From Beroe forskalii (lineage: Eukaryota > Ctenophora > Nuda > Beroida > Beroidae): 64,000 bases of DNA. Position 1 is the stretch's first letter, and each line of letters opens with the position of its first letter. Shown one piece after another: positions 46,245-58,047 of this stretch. The notes beneath the pieces are model-generated. The model ran no database searches. It was not told where the DNA came from and saw only the letters and a list, made by a program, of their open reading frames with translations. A program made the translations under genes and the position numbers. The stretch is from contig WFMF01000031.1 in assembly GCA_011033025.1 (NCBI GenBank), positions 620,001 to 684,000 on the forward strand. The letters run 5' to 3'.

Positions 46245-46330
46245 TACCCTTAACCCAATCCAAACCCTTGACCCTATTCCATACCCTAACCATAAACCTT
46301 ACCAAAACCCTAATCTTAGTCTAACTCTAT
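46245..46330. repeat. Degenerate telomere-like CCCTAA tract
   Basis: Irregular repeats of CCCTAACC/CCAAACCCT type over about 85 bp, similar to the cores of the MITE-like elements at 5208-5744. Interstitial, not a chromosome end, because unique genes continue on both sides. Confidence 0.7.
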
Positions 46331-46461
46331 AGTTGAAACATCATGCGGTAAAGTGTTGTAGGTAGAAAATTTCGAGGTTTAATGTCCGTTCCCCACTTTG
46401 CTGCTTAAAATCTTATGGTGGACACTTTCAAAGCATCATGTGTGTTTAAAATATAGGGTAT

Positions 46462-46640
46462 TGCTTGTCGGGTGTTAACAGGCCAAAATGCTACACTGTT
46501 TTAGCGACCAAAACCGTGATTATGTGATCGATTTTCAGTACTTCTTTGTCTCAATGAAATACAAGGAAATATTTTGTAATGGAATATTAATCACGAAAAT
46601 CTGTGCCATCTGAATTTAATTACCTCTTGATCTCATCTGT
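46462..46640. repeat. Dispersed repeat, copy 2
   Basis: Partner of 43911-44130; see that entry for shared words. Copy 2 has small indels relative to copy 1 and is followed by the GAGTCGCCTGAAAT word at about 46710. Confidence 0.65.
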
Positions 46641-47164
46641 TGGTAGAATTCTTAAGAATTTTCCTCCGGTTCTTGTACCCCAGCATCTCAGATTCTGTTT
46701 CACCTTATGTGAGTCGCCTGAAATGACAAATAATTAGTTAATCAATAATTAGCAGATTTGTGAAGATGCTGCTATCGTCTTGTTTAATGCAAATTTACAA
46801 GGAAAATCGAAATTTCTTCTCGATACGATCTCGGATCAAGACGTTGATTTATCAATCGAAATGAGCGAGGTTGCGCTACAGCGCGCGCGGCTCGGCAAAA
46901 TTCATCTACAACTTTGTAGCGCAACCTCATTCGGGATGAATTTACACCAATTTTACATCGACTCGTGGTGTCGTTCTATAGAAATCCACATTTTGAAGAT
47001 AGAGACTTGAAACCTTCGGGAATCGCTAGAGGATAAAATTTTGTACTTCAAGTTGATCTTAGATTTTGGATATCACGCTCCTGAGCTCCACAATGAACCA
47101 TGGAATTGGAAGACGGCGCAATTAGAAAAACGTGTTTTCTGTTGCGAGCTGTTATTGAACATAA

Positions 47165-49061
47165 CCCAGCCGGCACAGAAACGTTTTAAATACGTTTAAT
47201 AAACGTTTTTTAGGAAACCATAACGAAACGAAGTAACGTTTAATAAACGTTTATTAAACGTTCTTTTGTGTAACGGATAAAACGTAAAAACCGGTTTGAA
47301 TTTAACGTTTAATAAACGTTTCTTGGGAAACGTTTCTTAAACGTCTTACAGAAACGGTAATTAAACAGAAAATTAGGTCTTGCAGTTTGGTTTATTTTTG
47401 GTTTATTATTATAAATCGTTTTCAAAAAAACGTTTTTGATTGGTTTCCCCGAAACGAAAAATAAACCAACTAATTAATAATTTAATCACTTAATTATTTC
47501 TTAATTGTCGACAGACTCAGCGAGTCCTCCGTCGACCATGTGTATGCAGTATACACATGGTTGTAACAAAAATTATATAACAGGGATGTTATCCACTGTG
47601 TTCGCCTTGCAAGGCAAATATTTCTGAGGCTCGCAGGACCAGGGATTATACTTATAAGAATAAAATGTTTCCTTGTGTTTCAATGAAACCTCGTTAACTT
47701 CGTTTTCAAAAGGTTTATTTTTGGTTTGAAAAAAACGTTTATATGAAACCAATTATAAACGTTTAAAAAACGTTTATTTTTGGTTTACATAATAACAATT
47801 TTCGGATTGGAATTGCGTTTCACCGAAACCTCAAATAAACGTTTAAAATACGTTTATTTTTGGTTTGCAGTAAACGTTTCTCGCCAACCAAAAATAAACG
47901 TTTCTGTAACGTTTATGTTCGGTTTTAGGAAAACGTTTTTGTGGACCAAAAATTAAAGTTTTTGGAACGTTTATTTTTGGTTCTGTGTGAAACGTTTCGT
48001 GAATACCAACAATAAACGTTTCGAAAAAGTTTATTTTTGGTTGGCGAGAAACGTTTATTGCAAACCAAAAATAAACGTATTTTAAACGTTTATTTGAGGT
48101 TTCGGTGCAACGCAATTCCAATCCGAAAATTGTTATTATGTAAACCAAAAATAAACGTTTTTTAAACGTTTATAGTTGGTTTCATATAAACGTTTTGGAT
48201 GAACCTAAATTAAACGTATCAGAAACGTTTATTTTTGGAATTTCAATAAACGTTTCTACAGAAACGTTTATTAAACGTATCAAAAACGATTATCCATAAC
48301 GTTTGATGGAAACCAAATCTAAACAAAATATAAACGTTTATTATTGGTTTATTTTTGGTTTGGTTTGAAAATGCCGGCTGGGAACTCCTGGCAGGAATAG
48401 CGTATCTTAATGATCTTTTCACCTATAAACTCGTACAGCTGAGCTCTATTGAATGGTCGCCTTCAAAATTCATTTTTCTTAAGTTTAGACCCTCAAATCG
48501 CGCGATGTTGTCGCGAAATTTGTCCGATTCCCAAAACTGCGCACAAGGTACTAGCATGTAGCGCAACCTCGCGCATCGGGGTTGCAAATACTGTGGTTAA
48601 TAACCCAGTTCTATTACTTTTGTTAAAACCATGTGTGTACTCATACTGTATACTCATGGTCGACGGAGGACTCACTATAGTCCAAGTCGAGATTGTCCTA
48701 GGGGTCTAGGAGAGTCAGAAATTATTTAGTGATGAAATGGTTAATCAATTGGTTTATTTATAGTTTCGAGGATACCAATCAGAAACGTTTTTTTTGAAAA
48801 CGATTTATAAACCATTAATAAACGAAACCGCAGGAACTATTTTTCGAGTGATTTTCCGTTTAATAACCGTTTCTGTTCGACGTTTATTAAACGTTTCCCC
48901 TAGAAACGTTTATGAAACGTTAATTTTAAACCAAATGTATGCTTTAAAACGTTACGCGAAAAAAACGTTTAATAAACGTTTTTTAAACGTTATTTCGTTT
49001 CGTTAAGGTTTCCCAAAAAACGTTGAATAAACGTATTTTAAACGCTTTTTGGCCGGCTGGG
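47165..49061. mobile_element. Foldback element rich in AAACGTTTA motifs
   Basis: Termini CCCAGCCGGC (47165) and GCCGGCTGGG (49052-49061), with inverted similarity extending more than 100 bp inward (AATACGTTTA, GGAAACC, AACGAAACGAA in both arms). An additional internal terminus-like GCCGGCTGGG occurs at 48373-48382, so a nested or composite structure is likely. A second inverted layer is formed by GTCCTCCGTCGACCATG at about 47528 and its complement at about 48655. No coding sequence and no clear target duplication. Confidence 0.85.
47730..48205. repeat. Near-perfect long palindrome, about 230-bp arms
   Basis: Centre near 47965. Left arm words TTACATAATAACAATTTTCG, GAATTGCGTTTCACCGAAACC and GTTTCTCGCCAACC reappear in reverse complement in the right arm with only occasional mismatches. 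It would form a stable cruciform or RNA hairpin if transcribed. The open frame at 47843-48148 arises from this structure. Confidence 0.9.
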
Positions 49062-49847
49062 TCAATATTTTCATAAGTTTTTCCAAAGTTGAAACATATT
49101 AATCAATATTAAAGTATTTACACGATCCATTTTTTTAATTTTCTAGTCAAAAAAAGGGGGGATAAGCCATGATTATGCTAACGTAATGATATTCTCCTCA
49201 AAAGAGGGGGTTGGGCTTTGATTACGTTTGATTACGAGGGGAGAGAGGGGGTTGAAAATTGCCCAAAATTTATTACTTAAAGGCCCCCTGCGGTCCAGAA
49301 CCGACCTTACCCTAAATTGATGCTATAATAGTACTGAACGCAATGTGCTATAAATAACAAACCGAGGCGGGCCCAGGGCTGATCTAATTAGCATTCCGTT
49401 TCGAGCGGATACAAGAACTGCAGCATATGCGCGCTTGCTGTAAATAAACAAACACTACTCATATTATGTGATTTTACGTGAATCAATGTAATTAGCCGAT
49501 ATCACGTAATTATCTGCCAATGTGTGAAGTTTATGCTCTGTAACAATTTAACCAATCACATAAAATGTAAAATATGATAAAAATATATAAATTTATGATA
49601 ACAATGATAAGGAAGTAAAGCATATTATCAATAATGTTTTCTCGTTGAGTGAGAATAGCAATCATTAGTATTTTCATAATTCATAGACGATTTGAGACCT
49701 TTTGAAAATGCTACAGAGTACAGAAAGGGGACGAAATATTTTAATACCTAGCAAGTTAAAGTTCAACTAATTAGTCTATTTCTATTTGCTAAATCCTTAC
49801 AAGGCTCTATGAAAATACACCTAATCATCAGAGAGTTTTCAAAAGTT

Positions 49848-52139
49848 CTATTCAAAGCGAGATCGAGTACTCATGTCAGGGTCTAGGCTTGGCCGCTCAG
49901 CATCCACCATCCGATTTGGTATTTCACACTTGATGTAGTCCCCAAGCATCTCATACACTGGTGGAGAAACCACACCATTTTCCAAATTGAACATCATTTC
50001 AGCCAATATTTTCATTCGGTAGCCAAAATTCTTCTTGAGGACCCGTTTCTTCACTACATACTGCTTCTGGGATCTGGAGTATTTCCAGTATTGCTTACTC
50101 ACATTGCCATCCAGATTACTGTTGATCTCCATGGCTGTCAACATACTCCCGATTATCATTCGCAAAAGTGAATAGGAAGATCTCTTAGGCAGCAACTTCA
50201 AACGCACATTGTGGTAAACTTCAAGGCCCCCAGTGTGGATGAAGCGACAGCATTTCTTCATTGTGTTGCATAAACGTTTGTCCTTGAAGTACTTGAACAG
50301 AGCCTTGAATGAATTTGATTGAAGGTCGAGTAGCTTTAGTCCACGCAATCTTCGGTGTTTTATACGTGTTGAATGTGTACATTTCCGGAACTTACTGAAG
50401 TAAGGATAAGAAACTTCACTTTTCTTCTTCTTTGCTTTACTCTTACTTTCTTTTTCCAACGAGTCCTTCAGCAGTTTAAATGGATCGGCGGTCCAAGCAT
50501 GTTTACCACTCAAATGAAGTAAGCAGCTATGAAATTTTTCTAGGAGCATTTCTGGGTCACTATCACATGTCTGACAACAAAACCAAAAATGGTTGACAAT
50601 CGTTTTGACGAAAGGCTGGAGGTCAGGATATGTCTTGACCATTTTGTTGAGCTTCTTTTTGAGTAAACGAGCTTTATGCCACACATCATAGCAATGGAAC
50701 ATGCGAGGAAAATGTTCTCGGATCATCTTTGCTACTTTCACATTTTCATCAGTTACGAAATTAGCGATCTTTAGGCCTTTCTGTAGTAAGTTTTTCAATA
50801 CTTCCCTACACGCTTCAGTTTCCAAATCACCGAAATACATTCCACGCTGAACAACGAAAAAGTCAAGTATAGCCCCAGTTGCATTGTACATTATGGAATA
50901 TGTACAGTATTTCGCTGTCCAGCCTGGGCTATCAAAGTGACCGTCTCCAGATGCATTGATTTCAGCACTGCCTATGTTATTTATCAATGAATCTCTCATT
51001 TCAACCCATTGTCTGACTATGACTGGATAAAGATGTACCTTGACAGTCCGATAGAACGATGTTACACCTACATATGGAACTTTAAGGCTTGACATTACAC
51101 TTTCCAGCAATGTGTACCCTAAACCACACAGAGAAGCAACAGCAGGAAACATGATATTACAATGATGTGTTCGCTGACTGATGGGGGAACTTCGCCAAAC
51201 ATCTTCATGGGAAAATATCCCGTAACACTTGTAATATATGGAAATAGCAAAGCCTTTAGTTTTCACGCCTGTCACTCGACATCTGGTACCACACTGCGGA
51301 CAGTGATTGAATAATGCCAGCAGGAAAGGTAAAAAAACGAAAGTCCATTGGAATTTGTTCAAAATAGTGTCCGTATTTGAGTATTCATTATCATGAACAT
51401 GCTCCTCCTCGTGTATCTCCTCATCATCGGAGATGAAGTCTGACTCCACCTCGCTCCCAGCCTCACAGTCACTCTGACTGGGTTCATACATGCTTCCAGC
51501 TTCGGAATCGGAGACTGGTTCATCACTATCCTCTTCCATGGTCTGAATGATTTCAAGCTCAACAGGGAGTTGCTCATTTTCCTGGTTCATCCCCTCTGGC
51601 TCTTGATCGACCATCATACAATCATACTGTTGCTCTGAAGTCTCGACAGGAACTGATGGAGGAATCCTGTTTCTTGGTGGTGGTCGATGAGAACCAGAAC
51701 TGGTTGGGCCAGCTTTCATTGTCCCCTGATGATCAATACGTTGACCAGTGATGCGGTCTGTATTAGGTACGGCGTCTTTTTTAAGCCTCACCCTTGCTGC
51801 TGCTGCATCTGGATTCCATCGGGAAAGGTCTTGCTCATTAAAATCACCCAGTTCAAAATGATCGGAGCATATCCTGGTATGGTTAGTAGGCTTCCAGTTC
51901 AGCTCCCGGCCCATTCTGGAGGCCCAAGCTTTTCGACGGGCAGGATCTTTAGGGATGAAATAATACTTCAAAAACTTCCGATCTTCTCGGCTGCTTTCTT
52001 TATTCCTATGACTTCTGTTGGAACAATGAGCATTTGCACAAAAGGAGCCCCCTGCCTTTTGCTTCTTCTTCGCATGTTTACCAGAATTATCCTCTGACAT
52101 ACTGGGCAAAACCTTCCAAAACCAATGCCACGAGCTCAC
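49848..52139 (-). CDS. THAP-domain Kolobok transposase
   Basis: 763 residues in one uninterrupted frame. An N-terminal THAP zinc finger at about residues 33-115 shows the C2CH pattern (CANAHC, the conserved W in RRKAWASRMG, CSDHF) and the closing AVP motif (DAVPNTD). An acidic low-complexity linker follows (about 185-250). A Cys-rich CPQCGTRC segment sits at about 280. The catalytic region contains DGHFDSPG, FVTDENVKVAKMIREHFP and CYDVWHKARL, which fit the DDE-type Kolobok transposase. THAP fingers bind the element ends; the DDE core performs cut-and-paste at TTAA. Length and intact frame suggest recent activity. The start at 52139 precedes the THAP finger by 32 residues; a second Met at residue 14 is also possible. 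Confidence 0.92.
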   Translation of the reverse strand: MSSWHWFWKVLPSMSEDNSGKHAKKKQKAGGSFCANAHCSNRSHRNKESSREDRKFLKYYFIPKDPARRKAWASRMGRELNWKPTNHTRICSDHFELGDFNEQDLSRWNPDAAAARVRLKKDAVPNTDRITGQRIDHQGTMKAGPTSSGSHRPPPRNRIPPSVPVETSEQQYDCMMVDQEPEGMNQENEQLPVELEIIQTMEEDSDEPVSDSEAGSMYEPSQSDCEAGSEVESDFISDDEEIHEEEHVHDNEYSNTDTILNKFQWTFVFLPFLLALFNHCPQCGTRCRVTGVKTKGFAISIYYKCYGIFSHEDVWRSSPISQRTHHCNIMFPAVASLCGLGYTLLESVMSSLKVPYVGVTSFYRTVKVHLYPVIVRQWVEMRDSLINNIGSAEINASGDGHFDSPGWTAKYCTYSIMYNATGAILDFFVVQRGMYFGDLETEACREVLKNLLQKGLKIANFVTDENVKVAKMIREHFPRMFHCYDVWHKARLLKKKLNKMVKTYPDLQPFVKTIVNHFWFCCQTCDSDPEMLLEKFHSCLLHLSGKHAWTADPFKLLKDSLEKESKSKAKKKKSEVSYPYFSKFRKCTHSTRIKHRRLRGLKLLDLQSNSFKALFKYFKDKRLCNTMKKCCRFIHTGGLEVYHNVRLKLLPKRSSYSLLRMIIGSMLTAMEINSNLDGNVSKQYWKYSRSQKQYVVKKRVLKKNFGYRMKILAEMMFNLENGVVSPPVYEMLGDYIKCEIPNRMVDAERPSLDPDMSTRSRFE

Positions 52140-52585
52140 GAGTACTGTATTACCAGGTATAAATATCCTAAGCTGTGAAATTTTTGATAAAAATTATTAA
52201 TGTGAACTTATTATATAACAGATGATTTAGGACTTGATCTATAAATCGTAATGCTACAATTTGCAATTGATAATCGTAAATTGTACTTATGATCCTCGAG
52301 CTCTAATAAATTATCACGAGCCTATTATTTCAGTGAAATAGCCGTCAGGTTTATCAGGTCTTTACTCGGCATTCATTGCTAATATAATGTTAAAAACAAC
52401 TCAATCAAATCACACGACTCTTAGTAGGACAAGGCGAGGCTTCAAACACTACTTTTTGGTGACATAAATGCTTTGCACGGCCAATTTGACAAAAAGGACG
52501 ATTAAAATCATATAGCTACCAACAGGACATAGAATTGTAGCATAATGATTGCATCCCTGTTTTATACTTAGTTTACAGCTAATTA

Positions 52586-52973
52586 CTCTTCAGTCTCAAA
52601 TAGACGGGGGGGGGACGATTGCAGTTTTTTGGATTTTTACTACGGTGGGAGACAATTATTTAACACCCTCCCCGTTTAGAAATTTTGAAAATTTCGAAAA
52701 AAATACATACATAAATCAAAGAAAAATTCATATTTTTGTCAGAATTGAGCAAAATCAAGCAAACCTGAAAGCTTTGACAACTGTTTCTAAGAATTACGAT
52801 CTTTTTCTCGATCTGAGTCCATATGTTTGATGAATTTGGGTATTTCAAACCATTCGATTGAAATTTACCTCCCCCTCCCTCTTATTTGCACCCCCCCCTT
52901 TTTACGACATTTTTGAAAAACCTACACAGGGGGACAGTTATTACAGCCCCCCCGTCTATTTGAGACTGAAGAG
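52586..52973. mobile_element. MITE with TA duplication, nested in Kolobok
   Basis: Termini CTCTTCAGTCTCAAATAGAC and exact complement, each followed inward by a G or C homopolymer run, flanked by TA (52584-52585 and 52974-52975). It lies between the transposase start and the right TIR, so it inserted after the Kolobok element. TA target fits Tc1/mariner relatives. Non-coding; distinct termini from the TA-type MITE at 16906. Confidence 0.9.
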
Positions 52974-53286
52974 TACTGGTCAATTAAAATAAAATAATAT
53001 ATTTGTTGCCAACTACCAGTCTTACTTATGGGCCTAAATAAATCAAATTGCAAGAAACAAGCACAGACACTCAGCAAACAAAGCGCAATGTACCATGTAT
53101 TAGTAACTGTTTGTATAGCACTACGTAAACATAGCGCGCTATATGTTGCAGTTCAGAAAATTGCAGATCTAATTTAGGCGTAGGCCTCACGGAAGCTAAT
53201 TTGATCGAATTTTCGCGTGAATGATGTATACTGGGACTATATCTACAAAATCAGTCGATATGTTCTGGAGTGAAGGGGGCCTTTAA

Positions 53287-53660
53287 TAATATTAATATGT
53301 GAACGATACCTAATCTATTGAAATACTCCTCAAATTGACCAAAATTTCGGTCATATTATCATACGAGCCTCAAGCGAGTCTCAGTCAAGAGGGAACTAGA
53401 AAATTGTCAGCACTCAGCAGCTGAGTCAGCAACACTGCCGTATAAGGGATCGTTCACGTTTACGTAATCAATTTTTGGCCGATTTCAACCCCTCCCTTCT
53501 CGTATTCGTAATCACCTCTTGCAGATTTCGTTTTGATTCTGCAGGATAAAGTTTTATTGTCGAAGTGAAATTGAAAATGGAGGGAGGTTTATTAAGGAAT
53601 AGATACCATGGAAACGATCAGATCACAGTGACAGAGAATAGAGATAATAACTGAGCTTGA
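53287..53660. other. Noncoding, dispersed repeat fragment
   Basis: Contains CGTAATCAATTTTTGGCC and GATTTCAACCCC at about 53465, a word also seen at 35325, at 45015 and, as complement, at 49200-49265. It appears to be an end or conserved part of a common small repeat. No gene. Ends at the gap. Confidence 0.5.
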
Positions 53661-53760
53661 NNNNNNNNNNNNNNNNNNNNNNNNNNNNNNNNNNNNNNNN
53701 NNNNNNNNNNNNNNNNNNNNNNNNNNNNNNNNNNNNNNNNNNNNNNNNNNNNNNNNNNNN
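53661..53760. other. Assembly gap (100 N)
   Basis: Exactly 100 N. The sequence immediately after it is of visibly lower quality than the rest of the window. Confidence 0.99.
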
Positions 53761-55620
53761 AGGGGGTATTAGGAATTGGGGATTACTAAAAAAAACTATC
53801 ACAAGATTCCCCTAAGACCTGATTTAAAAATCCTATAAAATTTGATTTAAAAGTTCCCTAAACATTAGTACTGAAGGGAAAAACCCAATTTTGCCAATCC
53901 CTTTAAATACTTGAATTTCTTTTGTTAAATCCACGTCGGAAACAGTGTCTTTTGTTATGCACATGAAAAAAGACAAAAAATTTCCCCGGGAAAACTGAAA
54001 ATAGTTTTATACTTTTTTTAAATTAGAAGAAAATGAAATCTCGGGTAAAGCTTTGGGCTTTTTTAAATTTTTTCCTTTTTATGCCACCATTTCATTTTTC
54101 ATCAAGTTTTTTGCCCTGTTTTTACTAAAAAGTGACAAGATCTTTAAAAAAACACTAAATTTGACCCCTTAAACATAATACTATTTCCTTTGGGACCAAG
54201 ACCGGGGACCCGGGGCAAACCTTTTTTTTAATTTTGAAGTACAAAAGGAAAATTAAACGCACTTTTTAAAATTTCCCCGGGAATTTTTTGGTCGCATGTC
54301 TTTTTCATTTAAGACGTTTTTTGAAGCTGAAATCCTTTTTAAGATTTCCCCAAAGGGGTTCCCGGGCTCCAAGCAGAAAAGTAAGAGACTTTTATTAAAA
54401 ACACTGAAAAAGGATAAGGAAAAAAAGAAAGGGGAGAAAAAGTGGGTCAAAGTTTTAAAAGGAAAGGGGAAAGACTTGTTTCGTTTTTATCAAAACCGAA
54501 AAGGAAAATTTTCAGGTGCCGGCTTGACCCCCAAAAACGGGACCCCCAAAAGGGGCCCCAAGTGAGAACAGAAGAGGTTGAGTGAGAGCCATTGGACCAC
54601 CAACCCCCCCGGGCCCCCTTTGTTGTCGTGGGGCACGGAGCCTGGAGAACACGAGGCCCAAATTTGGGGAAACACAGAGGACGGGGAAACCTACAAAGAG
54701 AAAGGGGGAACTGTTTTAATGTTATGGCTTTAAGGCCCCGTGTATTTTGGTTACGAATTTCCCCCACCAGCCTGATGTTGGCGGGGAAATTTGGGGCCCC
54801 GCAGATTGAAACTAAAAGTTCTGGGGGTGGGGTGGGGGGGCCCGTGAGGGGAGGGGGGGAGTAGCTGTAGAGACGTTTGGCAGCAAAAGGACAGGCGCGG
54901 GCAGGGGAAGTGATGCAAAAACCAGGACGGGAAAATGGGGGGCCAAAAGGGATGTTACCTGGGAAATGGTGGTGATCTTTGAACTGGTTTTTACAAATTG
55001 GAACAAATTTAATTTTCCATTGTTGTTTCATTGTTCAAAAAAAACATATTCCCAAACCCCAACCAGCAAACCCTTTTAAAGAAGACCTCCAGCAGCCCCA
55101 TGTGGGAAAAAGGAGGAATTATTGCCCAGTAAAAGCAAGATACCCCTTTTGGGAGTGGGGAAAGGCCCCCAAAAAGGGTGTTCCCTTTTCCTATCCCCAA
55201 AAAAAAAATTTAATTTTAAAATTAAACTTCAAACCCAAAACCCCGAAAAAAATTCAAAGTTTTTTGGGCCAAGTTGCTTTACCAAAAATGAAGAAAAAAT
55301 TAAAAAAAGGTTTTAATTAAAGGGAATTTTAAAAAACATTTTTTTTTTAAAACTTTTTTTTTAAAAAAAAAAAAGGGGGGGAGCGGAAGGGGGAAATTAA
55401 AGGATAATATTTTTAACCCCCCCCAAAAAAAATTTATTTTAATTTTTTGTTTTAAAAAAAAAAATTTAACGGGGTTTTAAAAGGTTTGTTTTTTTATTAA
55501 TAAAAAAATTTTTAAAAAAGGCCCCTTTCAAATAAAATGCCTGGCCTTTCGATTTTAAAATTTTTCACAAATCAGAAAATTTTTTTTCCAATAATATGGT
55601 TTTGGATATTGATGATGATG
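53761..55620. other. Low-quality sequence, corrupted direct copy of 57520-58047 at its start
   Basis: Homopolymer runs are inflated and irregular throughout (for example 55330-55520). The first 520 bp track 57520-58047 in order (CTATCACAAGATT, AATCCTATAAAAT, GAAAATAGTTTTATACTT, AAATTTGACCCC, CCCGGGGCAA) with many indels, stopping where the MON2 exon would begin. The rest does not align to anything visible. This is best explained as an error-rich contig end. Open frames within it should not be trusted. Confidence 0.75.
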
Positions 55621-57519
55621 ATAGCCAGAAGAAAACCCTTTTAAATTTGGAAGTGGCCTCAGAAGGCTTCCCTCAAGGGCCCCTTGTGCTTTTTTAATTT
55701 TTTCCCAAAAGAAATGGGATCTAATGATAAGGAGGGGTGTAAGGACTTGTAATTATTCAAAAACTTGGGGAAAACCACACATTATGATTTATGGTATTCA
55801 GCTGCATTAAACTTTACAACGCATTATCCATAGCGGGCAATGTACATTATAATTTGAATACATATCACTTTAAGCCACCTGAACTCAGTATTTGTACAGA
55901 TGTCATATGGGTGTAAATTTTACCTTGTAATCATATTAAACAGCGCAGACTCAAACAAAAGAAAATATACACGTGTACTCGGGATTGGTCGGATGTGCTG
56001 TAATGAAGTGAGCTTCTGGAATCTCACGATTTTCAAGTTGAATATATATAGATATATAGGTATATTGATTTGGCTACTTGTTTTACCCATCTTCTGGCAG
56101 GGTTGAAATCAATTTTCATTTGAGCACGTTGTTTTTATAATTTTCTATTTTCATTTGTATCTGCCAAGTTACATTTAGTTCATTTATTGTTTATTTTATA
56201 CTCTCTCTTTCTACTTAAAAAACTGATTCAAAGGCTTACAATTCTTCCTCAAATCCACATATCCGGAATTCTAATTTCACCTACATACCTTCTTCACTTG
56301 TTTTCTCCCATGAATTTTAATTAGTTGAATTTCATTAGTTCGTTGTACTGGCATCAGCTTTGTGCTTGGGAGACAGACCGTCTATTTATACTTTTGTGGT
56401 TTCTGGCAATAATTATCTTATTCAATTTCCTCTTACTCCAGCATTAATTACATTACCTTTATTATCAATTTATGCTATGATTTTATTTCCATGAAGAATG
56501 CCTTTTATTACATTTAGCTGCGTCCCATGATTGTTTTTCTACTTCCCCCTATTTCCCTTCTACGCACACTTACTTCAAGTTTGTTTATTCTATTACATTT
56601 ACGTACTTAATACGTTCTTTATTTACTGTCTTGGTGAATGAGTACAAATTAAAGTAAGTTTTAACACATTAAATGGGATGTTTACTTAATTATATGTTTA
56701 TCTATAATTCTTTGTTTTCCATTAACTCTTTTCATTGAACTGGGAGCTTTTTTATTAGTTTGGTTACGGTTCAAAAGGTATGGAATGGTTTCACCTTCTA
56801 TATGTGCGGCCTGGGGGTGTAGGTTTCTTGGGCTTGAGGCCGAAAAAATCGTGTGTGGTACACTTTGTGCTGTACAATCACCCTTGCCCAACTGATGACC
56901 CATGTTAGCCCTAGAGCACTAACGTTCACTTTCAGGCCTTAAATTATTATTAAAAAATCATAGAATCCTTTTAAGCATGAATTACTGGAATGATATTACA
57001 TAAATACATATGATTTAACCCTTGCATGGTTACACGTATAATCGTTCATTTTATATTGCTTTTTGTAACCCTGAGATATGGACTGATCGGACTACAGCAC
57101 TTCTGTACTGTAGTTCATAGATTAAAATATTTAAATGAAGTAGAGAATGGAAACATTAGCTAAAATAATGCGGGCATCTGTCTTGTATGTGATTTATCCG
57201 GGAACTTAAAACTGCGATGAGAAATTACACAAGAGAAGAAATGAACGTAAAATGCCCTCAAATTTGCAGGCCTTCCCTCATGCTCCCATGATACACCTTA
57301 TCATGTTACACTTGTACCAGCGTGACGTTCAAATGCGATTATCATAGAGTTCGCAGCAAAGAAAATGTACCATCTGGACTAAATGAAACGCATTAATATT
57401 TCACAGATAAGCATTTCTCAAGTTTCGTGAATTAGCAATTATTTATTGTTATATTGAATATCATGCATTTACGAAATGGCAGCCTGACAGGCTTTCCTCA
57501 CTGATTCAAGAAGCAAATA
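55621..57519. other. AT-rich noncoding, presumed MON2 intron
   Basis: Normal sequence quality resumes. No exon with convincing homology or splice sites was found in the plus strand upstream of the MON2 exon at 58048. No repeat ends recognised. Confidence 0.4.
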
Positions 57520-58047
57520 GCAAATTGTGACAATAAAAAAATCTATCACAAGATTACACTCCAGATCCATTCAAATCCTATAAAATCGAGTATCCTAGAG
57601 GCTAGAATGATACCACAATGACTGTGAATGCACTGCCAATGCCTATGTTCAATTCTTGAAGTTTCTGGTTATTAGACTGGATGTCTGTACAGTGTCCCTG
57701 CTATACACATGAAAATAAAAACAATAAACAACTTCCCTGAGACTGAAAATAGTTTTATACTTATTAAACTAGGAAGTAAATGATATCTCGGTCATGACAT
57801 GGGTTTGATAAAATTTCTTCCTGTTGTATGTCTACCTACTTTCTGGCTTCTTCATCAAGATTTAGCCCCGTGGCTGTGTACTGAGTACGCGAAAAGATCA
57901 TTAAAAAATACTGAAATTTGACCCCTCACGATATACATCGTATTTCCATTGACTGTACATTCGATCCGGGAGCCCGGGGCAATTCTGATTTTAATGATTA
58001 CGAAGTACTCACACAGACAATTATAACGTGCATTTTACAATTTCCAG

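Larger units (their letters stand above)
43721..47164. other. Gene-poor region with dispersed repeats
   Basis: No gene supported. It holds two related repeat fragments (43911-44130 and 46462-46640), a GC-rich block at 44800-45000, a degenerate telomere-like CCCTAA tract at about 46245-46330 and a 20-bp inverted pair (GAGGTTGCGCTACA/TGTAGCGCAACCTC) at 46867-46937. An ORF at 46780-47010 spans that hairpin and is not considered coding. Confidence 0.5.
49281..53282 (-). mobile_element. Complete Kolobok DNA transposon, 4.0 kb
   Basis: TTAA duplications at 49277-49280 and 53283-53286. Terminal inverted repeats start AGGCCCCCT at both ends and share TCCAGAAC some 20 bp in. A subterminal inverted block (GAACTGCAGCATAT/GAACTGCAACATAT and GCGCGC nearby) lies about 130 bp from each end. 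A single long transposase gene lies between them on the minus strand. A 388-bp MITE is nested upstream of the transposase at 52586-52973. An intact reading frame plus both ends makes this a candidate source of TTAA-type non-autonomous elements such as 26906-28740. Confidence 0.93.

Noticed and set aside
46780-47010. Possible tRNA or small RNA around the GAGGTTGCGCTACA hairpin
   Set aside because: The inverted pair is too widely spaced and there is no cloverleaf or A/B-box set; it is more likely a small repeat.
47843-48148. 101-codon minus-strand open frame
   Set aside because: It runs across the central palindrome of the foldback element and consists of its repeated motif translated.
54575-54640. 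tRNA-derived SINE, suggested by a TGGTCCAATGG A-box-like word on the minus strand
   Set aside because: No matching B box is visible and the sequence quality here is poor.
54447-55031. 194-codon minus-strand open frame and neighbours
   Set aside because: Located in the homopolymer-inflated low-quality stretch; composition is Pro/Gly-rich noise with no domain.
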